Source of the DNA: JACVRW01 sp963812415
Lineage (GTDB): Bacteria > Actinomycetota > Thermoleophilia > Solirubrobacterales > Thermoleophilaceae
Assembly: GCA_963812415.1 (NCBI GenBank)
Contig: CAWEVH010000040.1
Coordinates: 1-64,000, forward strand
Reading direction: 5' to 3'
DNA: 64,000 nt
Of this stretch, positions 54,116 through 62,814 are shown in pieces. The notes below the pieces were generated by a model. That model did not search any database, was not told where the DNA came from, and saw nothing but the letters and a program-made list of their open reading frames with translations. Numbering within the stretch: the first letter of the stretch is position 1; every line of letters begins with the position of its first letter. The translations under genes and the position numbers were made by a program.

Positions 54116-55174
54116 GTGCGCAACCCTCGTGACTTCCTGAAGCCGCTCGCGATCGGCGCGCCGGAGCCGCTCCGCGAGATCCCGGTCAAGCCGTCGCGGA
54201 TGATCCACTTCCTCGACTTCTCGAACGAGAAGATGGTCGCCAAGGCCCCCGAGATCGCGCCGAAGGTCGACATCCTGCTGGGCAACCTCGAGGACGCCAT
54301 TCCGGTCGACCGCAAGGAGGCGGCGCGCGAGGGGCTGATCCGCGTCGGCCGCGAGATGGAGCTGGGTGAGACGGCGCTCTGGACCCGGGTGAACGCGCTC
54401 GAGAGCCCCTGGGTGCTCGACGATCTCGCCCAGGTCGTCGGCGAGATCGGCGACCGGCTCGAGGTGGTGATGGTGCCCAAGGTCGAAGGCGCCTGGGACA
54501 TCCACTACGTCGACCGGCTGCTGGCGCAGCTCGAGGCGAGGGCGGGCCTCGAGCGCCCGCTCCTCGTGCACGCGATCCTCGAGACCGCGCAGGGCGTGAC
54601 CAACCTCGAGGAGATCGCGACAGCGAGCCCGCGCATGCAGGGCATGAGCTTCGGACCGGCCGATCTCGCGGCGAACCGGCGCATGAAGACGACGCGCGTC
54701 GGCGGCGGCCACCCCGGCTACCGCGTGATCGCCGACCCGCCGGAGGACGGCTCCGACGCGCCGCGCGCGAGCGCGCAGCAGGACCCCTGGCACTACTCGA
54801 TCGCCCGCATGGTCGACGCCTGCGCCGGTGCGGGCATCCTGCCCTTCTACGGGCCCTTCGGTGACATCAGGGACACCGAGGGCTGCGAGACGCAGTTCCG
54901 CGCCGCGTTCCTGCTCGGGTGCGTCGGCGCGTGGTCGCTCCACCCGGCGCAGATCGACATCGCCAAGAAGGTCTTCTCCCCCGATCCGGACGAGGTCAGG
55001 TTCGCCAAGCGGGTGATCGAGGCGATCCCGGACGGGCGCGGCGTCCACATGATCGACGGCAAGATGCAGGACGACGCCACCTGGAAGCAGTGCAAGGTGA
55101 TGGTCGACCTCGCCGAGATGCTGGCCCGAAAGGATCCGGAGCTGGCCGAGGCGTACGAGCTCCAGCCCGCCTAG
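54116..55174 (+). CDS. mcl: Malyl-CoA/beta-methylmalyl-CoA lyase (Chloroflexus type)
   Basis: 352-residue HpcH/CitE-fold lyase that splits beta-methylmalyl-CoA to glyoxylate and propionyl-CoA and acts reversibly on malyl-CoA. Motifs as I recall them from the Chloroflexus enzyme: DFLKPLAIGAPEPLREIPV, DILLGNLEDAIPVDRKEAAR, VMVPKVEGAWDIHYVD, HAILETAQGVTNLEEIA, SFGPADLAANRRMKTTRVGG, FYGPFGDIRD and GKMQDDATWKQCKVMVDL, with metal-binding Glu and Asp residues in place. GTG at 54116. Followed on the same strand by a transporter and a ligase-like pair. Confidence 0.93.
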   Translation: MRNPRDFLKPLAIGAPEPLREIPVKPSRMIHFLDFSNEKMVAKAPEIAPKVDILLGNLEDAIPVDRKEAAREGLIRVGREMELGETALWTRVNALESPWVLDDLAQVVGEIGDRLEVVMVPKVEGAWDIHYVDRLLAQLEARAGLERPLLVHAILETAQGVTNLEEIATASPRMQGMSFGPADLAANRRMKTTRVGGGHPGYRVIADPPEDGSDAPRASAQQDPWHYSIARMVDACAGAGILPFYGPFGDIRDTEGCETQFRAAFLLGCVGAWSLHPAQIDIAKKVFSPDPDEVRFAKRVIEAIPDGRGVHMIDGKMQDDATWKQCKVMVDLAEMLARKDPELAEAYELQPA

Positions 55175-55186
55175 GCGGGCCGCGAT

Positions 55187-56065
55187 ATGGACGTCGTCCT
55201 CGCGCTCGCCGCCGCGCTCCTGTTCGGCGTCGGCACGGTGCTGCAGCAGAGGGCTGCGATGCAGGTGCCCGACGAGGAGGCGATGAAGGCCGGCCTGCTG
55301 GTGCGGCTGGCGAAGGAGCCCGTCTGGCTCGCCGGGATCGTCGCGGACGCGCTCGGGTTCGTGCTCCAGGCGGTGGCGCTCGCCGTCGGGCGCATCGTCG
55401 TCGTACAGCCGTTGCTCGCCACGGCCGTCGTGTTCGCGCTCCCGTTCGGCGCGCGGCTCGACCGGCGCCGGCTCACGCGCAACGAGATCCTCGGGGCCGC
55501 GGCCGTCGTCGGCGGCGTGGCGTCGTTCGTGGTGGTGTCCAACCCGACGGGCGGCGTGGACAACCCCGAGCTGAGCGTGTGGATCGTGTCGGGCGCGATC
55601 TGCCTGGCGGTCTCCGGCGCCCTGGCGCTGGTCGCCAAGGGGCGCTCGCCCGGCGTCAAGGCGTCGCTCCTCGGCAGCGCGGCGGGCATCCTGTTCGCGC
55701 TGAGCGCAGTGCTGACGAAGGCGGTCGCCGACCAGTTCGACGACGGGATCCTCGACATCTTCGTCCACTGGCAGCTGTACGCGCTGGTCGCGGTCGGCTG
55801 GGTCGGCATGACGCTGAGCTCGGCCGCGCTGCAGACGGGCGCGCTGGCGCCCGCGGCGGCGACCCAGATGTCGCTCGACCCGGTCGTGAGCGTGGCGCTC
55901 GGCGTCTTCGCCTTCGACGAGTCGCTGCACGAGACGTTCGTCGGCGGCGCCGTCGCGCTGGCGGGCTTCGCGGTGATGATCGCCGGGCTCGTCGTGCTCT
56001 CGGGCTCGCAGTCGAGCAGGGAGACGAACACGGTGGTACCGACCAAGGGACCGATGCCGGCGTAG
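55187..56065 (+). CDS. DMT-superfamily (EamA-like) transporter
   Basis: 292 residues with about ten hydrophobic helices in two halves. FGVGTVLQQRAAMQVPDEE, GRIVVVQPLLATAVVFALPF and PAAATQMSLDPVVSVALGVF are characteristic of the DMT group. 12 bases after mcl, so likely cotranscribed; substrate unknown. Confidence 0.85.
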   Translation: MDVVLALAAALLFGVGTVLQQRAAMQVPDEEAMKAGLLVRLAKEPVWLAGIVADALGFVLQAVALAVGRIVVVQPLLATAVVFALPFGARLDRRRLTRNEILGAAAVVGGVASFVVVSNPTGGVDNPELSVWIVSGAICLAVSGALALVAKGRSPGVKASLLGSAAGILFALSAVLTKAVADQFDDGILDIFVHWQLYALVAVGWVGMTLSSAALQTGALAPAAATQMSLDPVVSVALGVFAFDESLHETFVGGAVALAGFAVMIAGLVVLSGSQSSRETNTVVPTKGPMPA

Positions 56066-56093
56066 GCCACGCCCGATAGATTTCCCGCCCCTC

Positions 56094-57302
56094 ATGCGGT
56101 TCTTCGAGTACGAGGCGCGCGAGATCACGAGGCGCGCCGGTATCCCGGTCACCGATTTCGGCTTCGCGACCACGGCCCAGCAGGCGCGCGAGATCGCCCA
56201 CCGGATCGGCGGGCCCACGGTCATCAAGTCGCAGGTCCTGACGGGCGGCCGCATGAAGGCCGGCGGGGTCAAGTTCGCCGACGACGCCGACGAGGCCGCC
56301 GACCACGCCGAGGCGATCCTGCGGCTCGAGATCGGCGGCCACATGCCGCGCGGCGTGCTTGTCGACCCGAAGGCCGACGTCGAGCGGGAGTACTACGCGG
56401 GCGTCGTCTGGGACGGGCTGCGCAAGCGGCCCGTGATGATCTTCTCGCCCGTCGGCGGCATCGACATCGAGCAGGTGGCCGAGGAGCAGCCCGACAAGGT
56501 GGGCCGCCGCCACTTCTCGACGATCGAGCCGTTCAGCGACTTCATGGCCAAGGAGGTGATCGCCTCCACCGGCGTGACGGGGCGCCGGCTCACCCGCATC
56601 ACGCCGATCCTCACGCGGCTGGCTCGCCTGTTCACCGAGTACGACATGACGCTGGCCGAGATCAACCCCCTCGGCGAGCTCGAGGATGGCTCGTTCGTGG
56701 CGCTCGACGCGCACATGGAGATGGAGAACGAGGCGCGCCCGCGCCAGAAGGCGCTCCTGGACGAGCTCGGCGTGGGCGACGAGGAGACCCGCGAGGCGCG
56801 CGAGCCCACCGAGTTCGAGCTGGCCGGCGAGGCGGTCGACGCGATGGACCACCGCGGCGTGGCCGGCAACGTGACCGAGTTCGACGGCGACCTCGGCCTC
56901 GTGATCGGCGCCGGCGGCGGCTCGCTCACGCTCTTCGACGCCGTCCGGGCGCACGGCGGGCGACCCGCCAACTACTGCGAGATCGGCGGCAACCCCTCGG
57001 TGCGCAAGGCCTGCGGGCTCGCCAAGCTCGTGCTGCAGAAGCCCGGCGTCGACAAGATCGCCGTGATGATGTCGATCGTGTCCAACACGCGGGTCGACAT
57101 CGTGGCCCGCGGGGTGGTCAAGGCCTGCCTCGAGCTCGGCTACGACCCGGCCGAGAAGATCGCGATCTTCCGCATCCCCGGGGCCTGGGAGGACGAGGGC
57201 TTCAAGATCCTCGAGAAGTACGGCGTCGAGTACTGCGACCGCAGCGTGTCGATGCACGAGGCGGCGCGGCGCGCGGTCGAGAAGGGATCGGCGGCGGCGT
57301 GA
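56094..57302 (+). CDS. Succinyl-CoA-ligase-like beta subunit (ATP-grasp)
   Basis: 402 residues. N-terminal ATP-grasp: RFFEYEAREITRRAGIPV, GGPTVIKSQVLTGGRMKAGG, AEINPLGELEDGSFVALDAH. C-terminal CoA-ligase domain: LGLVIGAGGGSLTLFDAV, GGRPANYCEIGGNPSVRK. This fits ADP-forming dicarboxylate-CoA ligases such as succinyl-CoA synthetase or malate thiokinase. Proximity to malyl-CoA lyase makes malate an attractive substrate, but the sequence alone cannot decide. The stop overlaps the alpha-subunit start. Confidence 0.85.
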   Translation: MRFFEYEAREITRRAGIPVTDFGFATTAQQAREIAHRIGGPTVIKSQVLTGGRMKAGGVKFADDADEAADHAEAILRLEIGGHMPRGVLVDPKADVEREYYAGVVWDGLRKRPVMIFSPVGGIDIEQVAEEQPDKVGRRHFSTIEPFSDFMAKEVIASTGVTGRRLTRITPILTRLARLFTEYDMTLAEINPLGELEDGSFVALDAHMEMENEARPRQKALLDELGVGDEETREAREPTEFELAGEAVDAMDHRGVAGNVTEFDGDLGLVIGAGGGSLTLFDAVRAHGGRPANYCEIGGNPSVRKACGLAKLVLQKPGVDKIAVMMSIVSNTRVDIVARGVVKACLELGYDPAEKIAIFRIPGAWEDEGFKILEKYGVEYCDRSVSMHEAARRAVEKGSAAA

Positions 57303-58222
57303 GCATCCTGATCGACGCCGACACGACCTTCATCGTCCAGGGCATCACCGGCCGCGAGGCCGTGAACCTCACGCGCGAGTGCCTCGACTACGGCGCCGGC
57401 GCGAAGATCGTGGGCGGCGTCACGCCCGGCCGGCTGGGCCGCGAGGTGCACGGCGTCCCGGTGTTCGACACGGTCGCGCAGGCCGTGGAGCACCACGGGG
57501 CGCCGATCAAGGGGTCGGTCGTGACCGTCCCGCCCGCGTTCACCAAGGACGCGGTGTTCGAGGCGATCGACAACGGGATCGAGCTGATCGTGATCGTGAC
57601 CGAGCGGATCCCGCGCGGCGACGTGGCCCAGATGGTGGAGCTGGCGACGAGCCGCGGCGCCCGCATCATCGGTCCCAACTGCCTCGGCGTGATCGTGCCG
57701 GACGTGATCAAGATGGGCGGCATCGGCGGTCCCGCCAAGGACGCCGCCAAGGCCTACACGCCCGGCCCGGTCGGCGTGATCTCGCGCTCCGGCGGAATGA
57801 CGACCGAGATGTCCTCGACGCTCAGCGCCGCCGGTCTCGGCCAGTCGACCGCCGTCTCGATCGGCGGCGACGCGATCATCGGCTCCTCCTACGCCGAGCT
57901 GATGCCGCTCTTCGAGGCGGACGGCCAGACCGAGGCGATCGTGATCTACACGGAGCCGGGCGGCCGGATGGAGGCGGAGCTCGCCCGCTACGTGACCGAG
58001 GAGTCGGAGCGGCCGCTCCCGATCGTCGCGTTCATGGCGGGCCGCTTCATGGACGAGATGCCCGGCATGAGCTTCGGGCACGCCGGCACGATCGTGGAGG
58101 GCAAGGAGGACACCGCGACGGAGAAGATCGCGCGGCTCGCCTCCGCCGGCATCGTGGTGGCGGAGGAGATCGCCGAGATCCCGACGCTCGTGAAGGACCG
58201 GATCGCGGCGGTGGCGGGGTGA
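57299..58222 (+). CDS. Succinyl-CoA-ligase-like alpha subunit
   Basis: 307 residues, GTG at 57299. CoA-binding half: TTFIVQGITGREAVNLTREC, GAKIVGGVTPGRLGREVHGV, RIIGPNCLGVIVPD. Ligase half: GVISRSGGMTTEMSSTLSAA and the phospho-His motif MSFGHAGTIVEGKEDTATEK. The loop SRSGGMTTE and the PNCLGVIVPD motif depart from standard SucD (SRSGTLTYE, PNCPG), so it may be a specialised ligase. Works with the beta subunit just upstream. Confidence 0.85.
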   Translation: MSILIDADTTFIVQGITGREAVNLTRECLDYGAGAKIVGGVTPGRLGREVHGVPVFDTVAQAVEHHGAPIKGSVVTVPPAFTKDAVFEAIDNGIELIVIVTERIPRGDVAQMVELATSRGARIIGPNCLGVIVPDVIKMGGIGGPAKDAAKAYTPGPVGVISRSGGMTTEMSSTLSAAGLGQSTAVSIGGDAIIGSSYAELMPLFEADGQTEAIVIYTEPGGRMEAELARYVTEESERPLPIVAFMAGRFMDEMPGMSFGHAGTIVEGKEDTATEKIARLASAGIVVAEEIAEIPTLVKDRIAAVAG

Positions 58223-58464
58223 ACGGCATCTTCATCCAGGTCGAGCTGGCCGACGACGCGCGCTCGGACGCCGAGCTGGCGCGCCGGCTCGAGGAAGCCT
58301 GCCCGGTGGACATCTTCGCCGCCTCCGAGAGCGGTGCGAGCATCGTGGAGGAGAACCTCGACGAGTGCGTGCTGTGCGGCCTCTGCCTCGACGCCGCGCC
58401 GGCGGGCGCGGTGCGCGTGGTCAAGCTCTACGACGGGGGCGCCGAGCTGGCGCGGCCGGGGTGA
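58219..58464 (+). CDS. Short ferredoxin-like protein
   Basis: 81 residues, GTG overlapping the alpha-subunit stop. The order CPVDIFAASESG, then ENLDECVLCGLCLDAAPAGA recalls the FixX-like ferredoxins encoded with electron-transfer flavoproteins, but only three Cys lie in the C-terminal cluster motif (CxxCxxC, with Pro in place of the fourth). It could bind an Fe-S cluster using the upstream Cys as the fourth ligand. Why it sits between a CoA ligase and a thioesterase is unclear. Confidence 0.65.
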   Translation: MNGIFIQVELADDARSDAELARRLEEACPVDIFAASESGASIVEENLDECVLCGLCLDAAPAGAVRVVKLYDGGAELARPG

Positions 58465-58871
58465 CCAACCCGGAAGTCACGCCGGAGGTCTTCCGGCAGA
58501 CCATCGGGCGCAGCTTCCCCGGCGATCTCGGCATCGAGGTCGTGCGAATCGAGGACGACGAGGTGGAGGGCCGCCTCGAGGTCGACGAGCGCCACCTGCA
58601 TCCGGGCGGCTACGTGCACGGCGGCGTCTGGGTGGCGTTCGCCGACACGGTGGCCGCCTGGGGGACCTTTCGCCACCTCCCCGCGGGCGGCGATTTCACG
58701 ACCGCAGAGCTGAAGGCCAACGTGTTCTCGGCCGGGCGGGTGGGCGACGTGCTCACGGGCATCGGCCGGCCGCTCCACGTGGGCCGGCGCACGCAGGTCT
58801 GGGAGGTGCGCATTCAGAAGAACGGCGGGCGCGACGCCGCCTTCTTCACCTGCACCCAGCTGGTGCTCTGA
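58461..58871 (+). CDS. PaaI-family hot-dog thioesterase
   Basis: 136 residues, GTG at 58461 overlapping the previous stop (GTGA). HLHPGGYVHGGVWVAFADTV holds the H-G-G motif and catalytic Asp of the PaaI/acyl-CoA thioesterase group; GDFTTAELKANVFSAGRVG and FFTCTQLVL complete the fold. It probably hydrolyses an acyl-CoA; the substrate is unknown. Last gene of the mcl transcription unit. Confidence 0.87.
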   Translation: MTNPEVTPEVFRQTIGRSFPGDLGIEVVRIEDDEVEGRLEVDERHLHPGGYVHGGVWVAFADTVAAWGTFRHLPAGGDFTTAELKANVFSAGRVGDVLTGIGRPLHVGRRTQVWEVRIQKNGGRDAAFFTCTQLVL

Positions 58872-58953
58872 GCCCGCCGGCGGTCTTGACCACGCCACGC
58901 GGCGCGAGTTACGGTCTCCTGCGGACTCGCAGACCCTGACAAAGGGGGACCCA

Positions 58954-60385
58954 ATGCCAATGCAGGTAGCGACGCTCGCCGGTGCCCGAACCGGCGTAGC
59001 CGACGAGGCCCTCGACGAGCTCCGAGCGAGCTTGCGGGGCGAACTCCTGACTCCGTCCGACCCCGGCTACGCGGGACTGCGGCCGGAGTTCAACGCCATG
59101 CACCGGGCAGAACCGGCGCTCGCGGTGAGCTGCTCCGGCACGGCGGACGTGATCGCGGCGGTGAACTTCGCTCGCGAGCAGAAGCTGAAGGTCGCCGTGC
59201 GCGGAGGAGGCCACTCGATCGCCGGGTTGTCGTCGACCGACGGCGGGATGCTGATCGACCTCGCGCCGATGCGGGGCGTGCAGGTGGACCCCGAACGGCG
59301 CCTCGCACACGTGCAGGGCGGCGCGCTATGGGCCGACGTCGACCGCGAGACCCAGGCCTTCGGCCTCGTGGCGCCGGGCGGAGTCGTGTCCGACACCGGC
59401 GTCGCCGGCCTCACGCTCGGAGGCGGCTACGGCTGGGTGCGCCGCCGCTACGGGCTGTCGTCCGACCACGTGGTCGAGGCCCAGGTGGTGTGCGCGGACG
59501 GCCAGGTGCGCACGGCCTCGCGAGGAATCGAATCCCGACCTCTACTGGGCGATCCGTGGCGGGGGCGGCAACTTCGGGATCGTCACCTCGTTCACGTTCA
59601 GCCTCGAGTCGCTTGGCCCGATCGTCGCGTTCGCGGCCACGTTCTATCCGCTCGAGGAGGCGGCGGAGGTGATGCGCGGCTGGCGCGACTTCGCCGACCT
59701 CGCGCCGAACGAGATCACCTCCGTCTGCGTGACGATCACCTTCCCCGCGAACCCGGAGATGCCGGAGGCGGTCCACGATCGGCCCTGCATCATCGTCGGC
59801 GCGGTGTATGCCGGCGACCTGGACGACGGTCTTCACGCGCTCGAGCCGCTGCGTCGGCTCGGCACGGTGCTGTTCGACATGTCGGGACCGACGCCGTTCA
59901 CCGCCGTCCAGACCGGTTTCGACCCGTTGTTCCCGCGCAACCAGCTCCAGGCCTACTGGAAGAGCCAGTATCTGACCGAGCTGACCGACGAGGCGATCGA
60001 CGTGATCGCGGCCAAGGCCCAGGAGCGCCCGGCGCCGCTGACCCTCGTGAACATCTTCCACATGGGTGGGGCGATCAACGACGTCGGTGCCGAGGACACG
60101 GCGTTCCACGAGCGCTCGGCCGACTTCATGGTGTCGATCGACGGCATGTGGGCGGATCGGGCCGACAACGACGCCAACGTCGCGTGGGTTCGGTCGGCCT
60201 GGGAGGCGATCTCCGAGTTCGGTACCGGCAGCGTGTACCTGAACTTCACCGGCCTCGCCGACGAGGCGGCGAGCGCGGGCGTGGACAGCGCGTTCGGCCG
60301 CAACCTGAAGCGCCTGGCCGAGGCGAAGGCGAGCTACGACCCCGACAACCTGTTCCGGCTGAACAACAACATCAGCCCGGGGTAG
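58954..60385 (+). CDS. FAD-linked oxidase, BBE-like (one frameshift)
   Basis: About 477 residues, oxygen-dependent flavoprotein of the berberine-bridge-enzyme/6-hydroxynicotine-oxidase type. FAD domain: KLKVAVRGGGHSIAGLSSTD where His is the covalent flavin anchor, VAPGGVVSDTGVAGLTLGGG, YGWVRRRYGLSSD. The Cys of bicovalent members is Ser here, so a single His link is expected. The frame shifts near 59525; the protein continues NPDLYWAIRGGGGNFGIVTS, then ends with the BBE segment YDPDNLFRLNNNISP. ATG at 58954 with AAGGGGGA (58940-58947) upstream. Confidence 0.85.
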
Positions 60386-60395
60386 CCGGGGGCGC

Positions 60396-60768
60396 CTAGC
60401 GCCGGGCCAGCTGGCGCTGGATCACGTTGCCCAGCAGCTTGACCACCGCGGCGTCGCCGGACACCCGCACGTGACCGTGCTCGTAGGCGTCGACCCAGTG
60501 CCTGAGCTGTCCGTCGGCGGCCAGCTCGTTGAAGTGGGAGCGCGCCACCGACACGTCGATGCGCGCGTCGGCCGCCGGGTCGCGGTCGATCTTGGGACCG
60601 GGGATCTCGACACGCCAGATCGGCACGTCCGCGCCCGCGGGCTCGCAGCTCGAGGCGCGCGACCAGCTTGAGCTGCCGGAAGGAGGGCACCTCCTCCTGG
60701 AGCCGCTCGACGGCCTGCGCGATCAGGGCCCTGGTGCCGGTGGTGGCCACGGGCTGCAATCTACCCAT
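60396..60768 (-). CDS. Small protein of unknown function (one frameshift)
   Basis: About 124 residues. N-terminal part ALIAQAVERLQEEVPSFRQL, then after a shift near 60640 WRVEIPGPKIDRDPAADARI, SVARSHFNELAADGQL and HGHVRVSGDAAVVKLLGNVI. The last segment recalls SCP2-like sterol-carrier domains, weakly. ATG at 60768 or GTG at 60750. Directly downstream of the LVIVD gene's terminator hairpin. Confidence 0.55.
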
Positions 60769-60775
60769 CGCGGCC

Positions 60776-60803
60776 GGGGCGGCCGCCTCGCGGCGGCCGC
60801 CCC
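60776..60803 (-). terminator. Hairpin after LVIVD protein 5
   Basis: Perfect 12-base arms GGGGCGGCCGCC / GGCGGCCGCCCC with a TCGC loop, 9 bases beyond the inferred TGA at 60813-60815. It has the same GGGCGGC core as the hairpins behind LVIVD genes 2 and 3. Confidence 0.65.
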
Positions 60804-60812
60804 GGTCCGTGC

Positions 60813-62625
60813 TCACGTCCTGACGGCGCTCAGCGGCCTGCCCGCGCAGGCGCAGCGGGAACGAGGTCTCCTGCGTCTGCGGGTTCAGGTGCCCGAGCTT
60901 CTTCGCGCCGGCGTCGGCGTTGTCGCTCAGGTTCCAGATCGTGAGGCCGCGCGTCATGTCGGACTCGTAGATCCGGCCGTCGTACCAGTAGCTCGACCAG
61001 TCGCCGCCGCCCTCGATCGCCGCCGGGTTGTCGGGGTTCACGAGCGGCGCCGGATCGGCGAACGCGATCTCCTCGACGTCCGTCGGGTCGGTGAAGTCGA
61101 GCACGCTGATGCCGGACTGGTAGTTGCCCGAGACCAGGATCCTGCCCTTGTCGGTCGGCACCACGTTGTAGTTGTGCCAGGTGCAGTTCTCCGTCGGGCC
61201 CTGCGGCCGCGGGTGGAGGAACGTGCCGAGCTGGTTGCCCTCGTGGTCGTAGAAGTACAGCGTCCTGTCGACCACCGCGCTCGTGGCCTGGCAGCGTGCC
61301 TGCGTGCCGCCGCCCGGCTCGTGGCCGAAGACCAGCACCTCGCCGTCCCAGCTCCACGCGGCCGAGTGGCCGATCGTCACGCCGGGGATGTCGAAGTGGT
61401 GCATCAGCACCGGGTCGTCGAGGTCGGCGCCGTCAGCCGGGTCGAGGCTGAAGATGCGCGCCCCCTCGCCGCCCGAGCAGGCCGCCCTCATCGCCGAGCC
61501 GAGGATGACCCCGATGTCGTGGCAGGTGTGCATCGAGTCGACCCTGTTGATGACGCTCGGCGCTCCCCGGGTCGTCGAGCGGGACCTCGACGATCTCGAA
61601 GAAGTCGCACGTGCCCGCCCGCAGACGAGCTGTTGTAGACGAGCAGCCGGTCGTTCTCGAGGTCCGGCACCCCGGTCGCCGTGTGCGAGCCGCAGCCGAA
61701 GTCGGGGTTCAGGCGAGATGCCGCCGCTGGCCGGCAGGCCGGCCTTGATGGTCGCCCCGTCGGACTGCGACACCTGCACGGCGGGGATGGTGACCTGACC
61801 TCCGACGGCGCCGGGGCCCATGGCGATCGGTGTGCCGGGCGCGTTGTTGACCACGATCACGCCGATCGCGCCCGCGTTCTGGGCCGTGAGCGCCTTGACC
61901 GCGAACTCGCAGGTGCCGCGGTCGACCAACGCGATGGCGCCGGCGGGGAATCCCACGAGCGGCTCGCAGGCGTCAGTCGTCGGTGCCGGACCCCGTCGTT
62001 CACGAGCGACGATCGGGCCGGTCAGGCCGGCGGCGGTTAGCGGCGGGCCCGAACTGCGCGCCCGCGGCCTCATAGGTGCCCGCCGCCGGCGCCGCCGATC
62101 GACCGTGACCAGGCCCGGCAGCCCGTCGAGCGGCACCGAGCCCACCAGATCCGGATCGGTCGGGTCGCTGATGTCGAAGACGTGCAGGCCCTCGAACCCG
62201 GCTCCCACCAGCTCGCCGTCGCACGACGACGTGGCGCCGGCCGGCGAGTTCCAGGAGCGCACGAGGATGTCGCCCCAGACGACGACGTCGCCCTGGTTGC
62301 CCTGCGTCGTGCCCGGTGAACACTCGGCGTAGTCGTTGATCTCGATCGGGTTCTCGGGATCGGCCACGTCGATGATCCGGAAGCCCTCGTAGGTGCCCTG
62401 GAAGGCGCGCTTGCCCCAGAAGGCGAGGTCCGAGTTGTAGATGCCGTCGACCGGCGAGGCATTCTCGAGGGGAACGTTCCGCGCCGAATGCCCCAGCGGG
62501 TGCATGTTCTTCGTCCACGTGAACGTGCTCACGGCGTCGAGCTGCGCGGACGCCGGCGCGGCCGCCACCAGGCATACCGCCATCGCCGAGACCAGCACAG
62601 CAATCCGGCCTATCGGACCACGCAT
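60813..62625 (-). CDS. Secreted LVIVD-repeat protein 5 with PA domain (frameshifted)
   Basis: About 600 residues. ATG at 62625 with AAAGGAG upstream; signal peptide ending APASAQ. Blocks shared with proteins 1 and 2: KNMHPLGHSARNVP, DLAFWGKRAFQGTYEGFRII, TQGNQGDVVVWGDILVRSW, VFDISDPTDPDLV, MHTCHDIGVILGSAMRAACS, GHSAAWSWDGEVLVFGHEPG, ENCTWHNYNVVP, SSYWYDGRIYESDMTRG and HLNPQTQETSFPL. Inserted in the middle is a protease-associated domain (GFPAGAIALVDRGTCEFAVK, NAGAIGVIVVNNAPGTPIAM, VTIPAVQVSQSDGATIKAG). Frame breaks lie near 62095, 62030, 61715, 61625 and 61560, and one near the end, after which TGA at 60813-60815 precedes the hairpin. Confidence 0.8.
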
Positions 62626-62743
62626 GGGCCCACTCCTTTGTTGGGGTTGCCGGTCCCCCGACGTCTGCGTCGAGTCTGTGGCGGGGCCAGGTCCACGCGT
62701 CACGCGCAGCACCAATCTCGGCCATCAGACACGGCTGACCTGA

Positions 62744-62784
62744 CGAGGACGTCCTCCGTCCTCGCGGCGGGGAGTCTCCCGCCG
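62744..62784 (-). terminator. Tandem hairpins after the acyl-CoA dehydrogenase
   Basis: CGAGGACG-TCCTC-CGTCCTCG (62744-62764) is followed immediately by CGGCGGG / CCCGCCG (62765-62784). Both stems are perfect. They lie about 30 bases beyond the acyl-CoA dehydrogenase stop at 62815. Confidence 0.6.
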
Positions 62785-62814
62785 GCACCGCGGCGTGTCA
62801 AGGGAGGAAGACGC

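Noticed and set aside
56094..58222. Calling the ligase pair sucCD outright
   Set aside because: The alpha subunit departs from standard SucD at the SRSG and PNC loops and the genes sit behind malyl-CoA lyase, so succinate specificity is not supported by the sequence.
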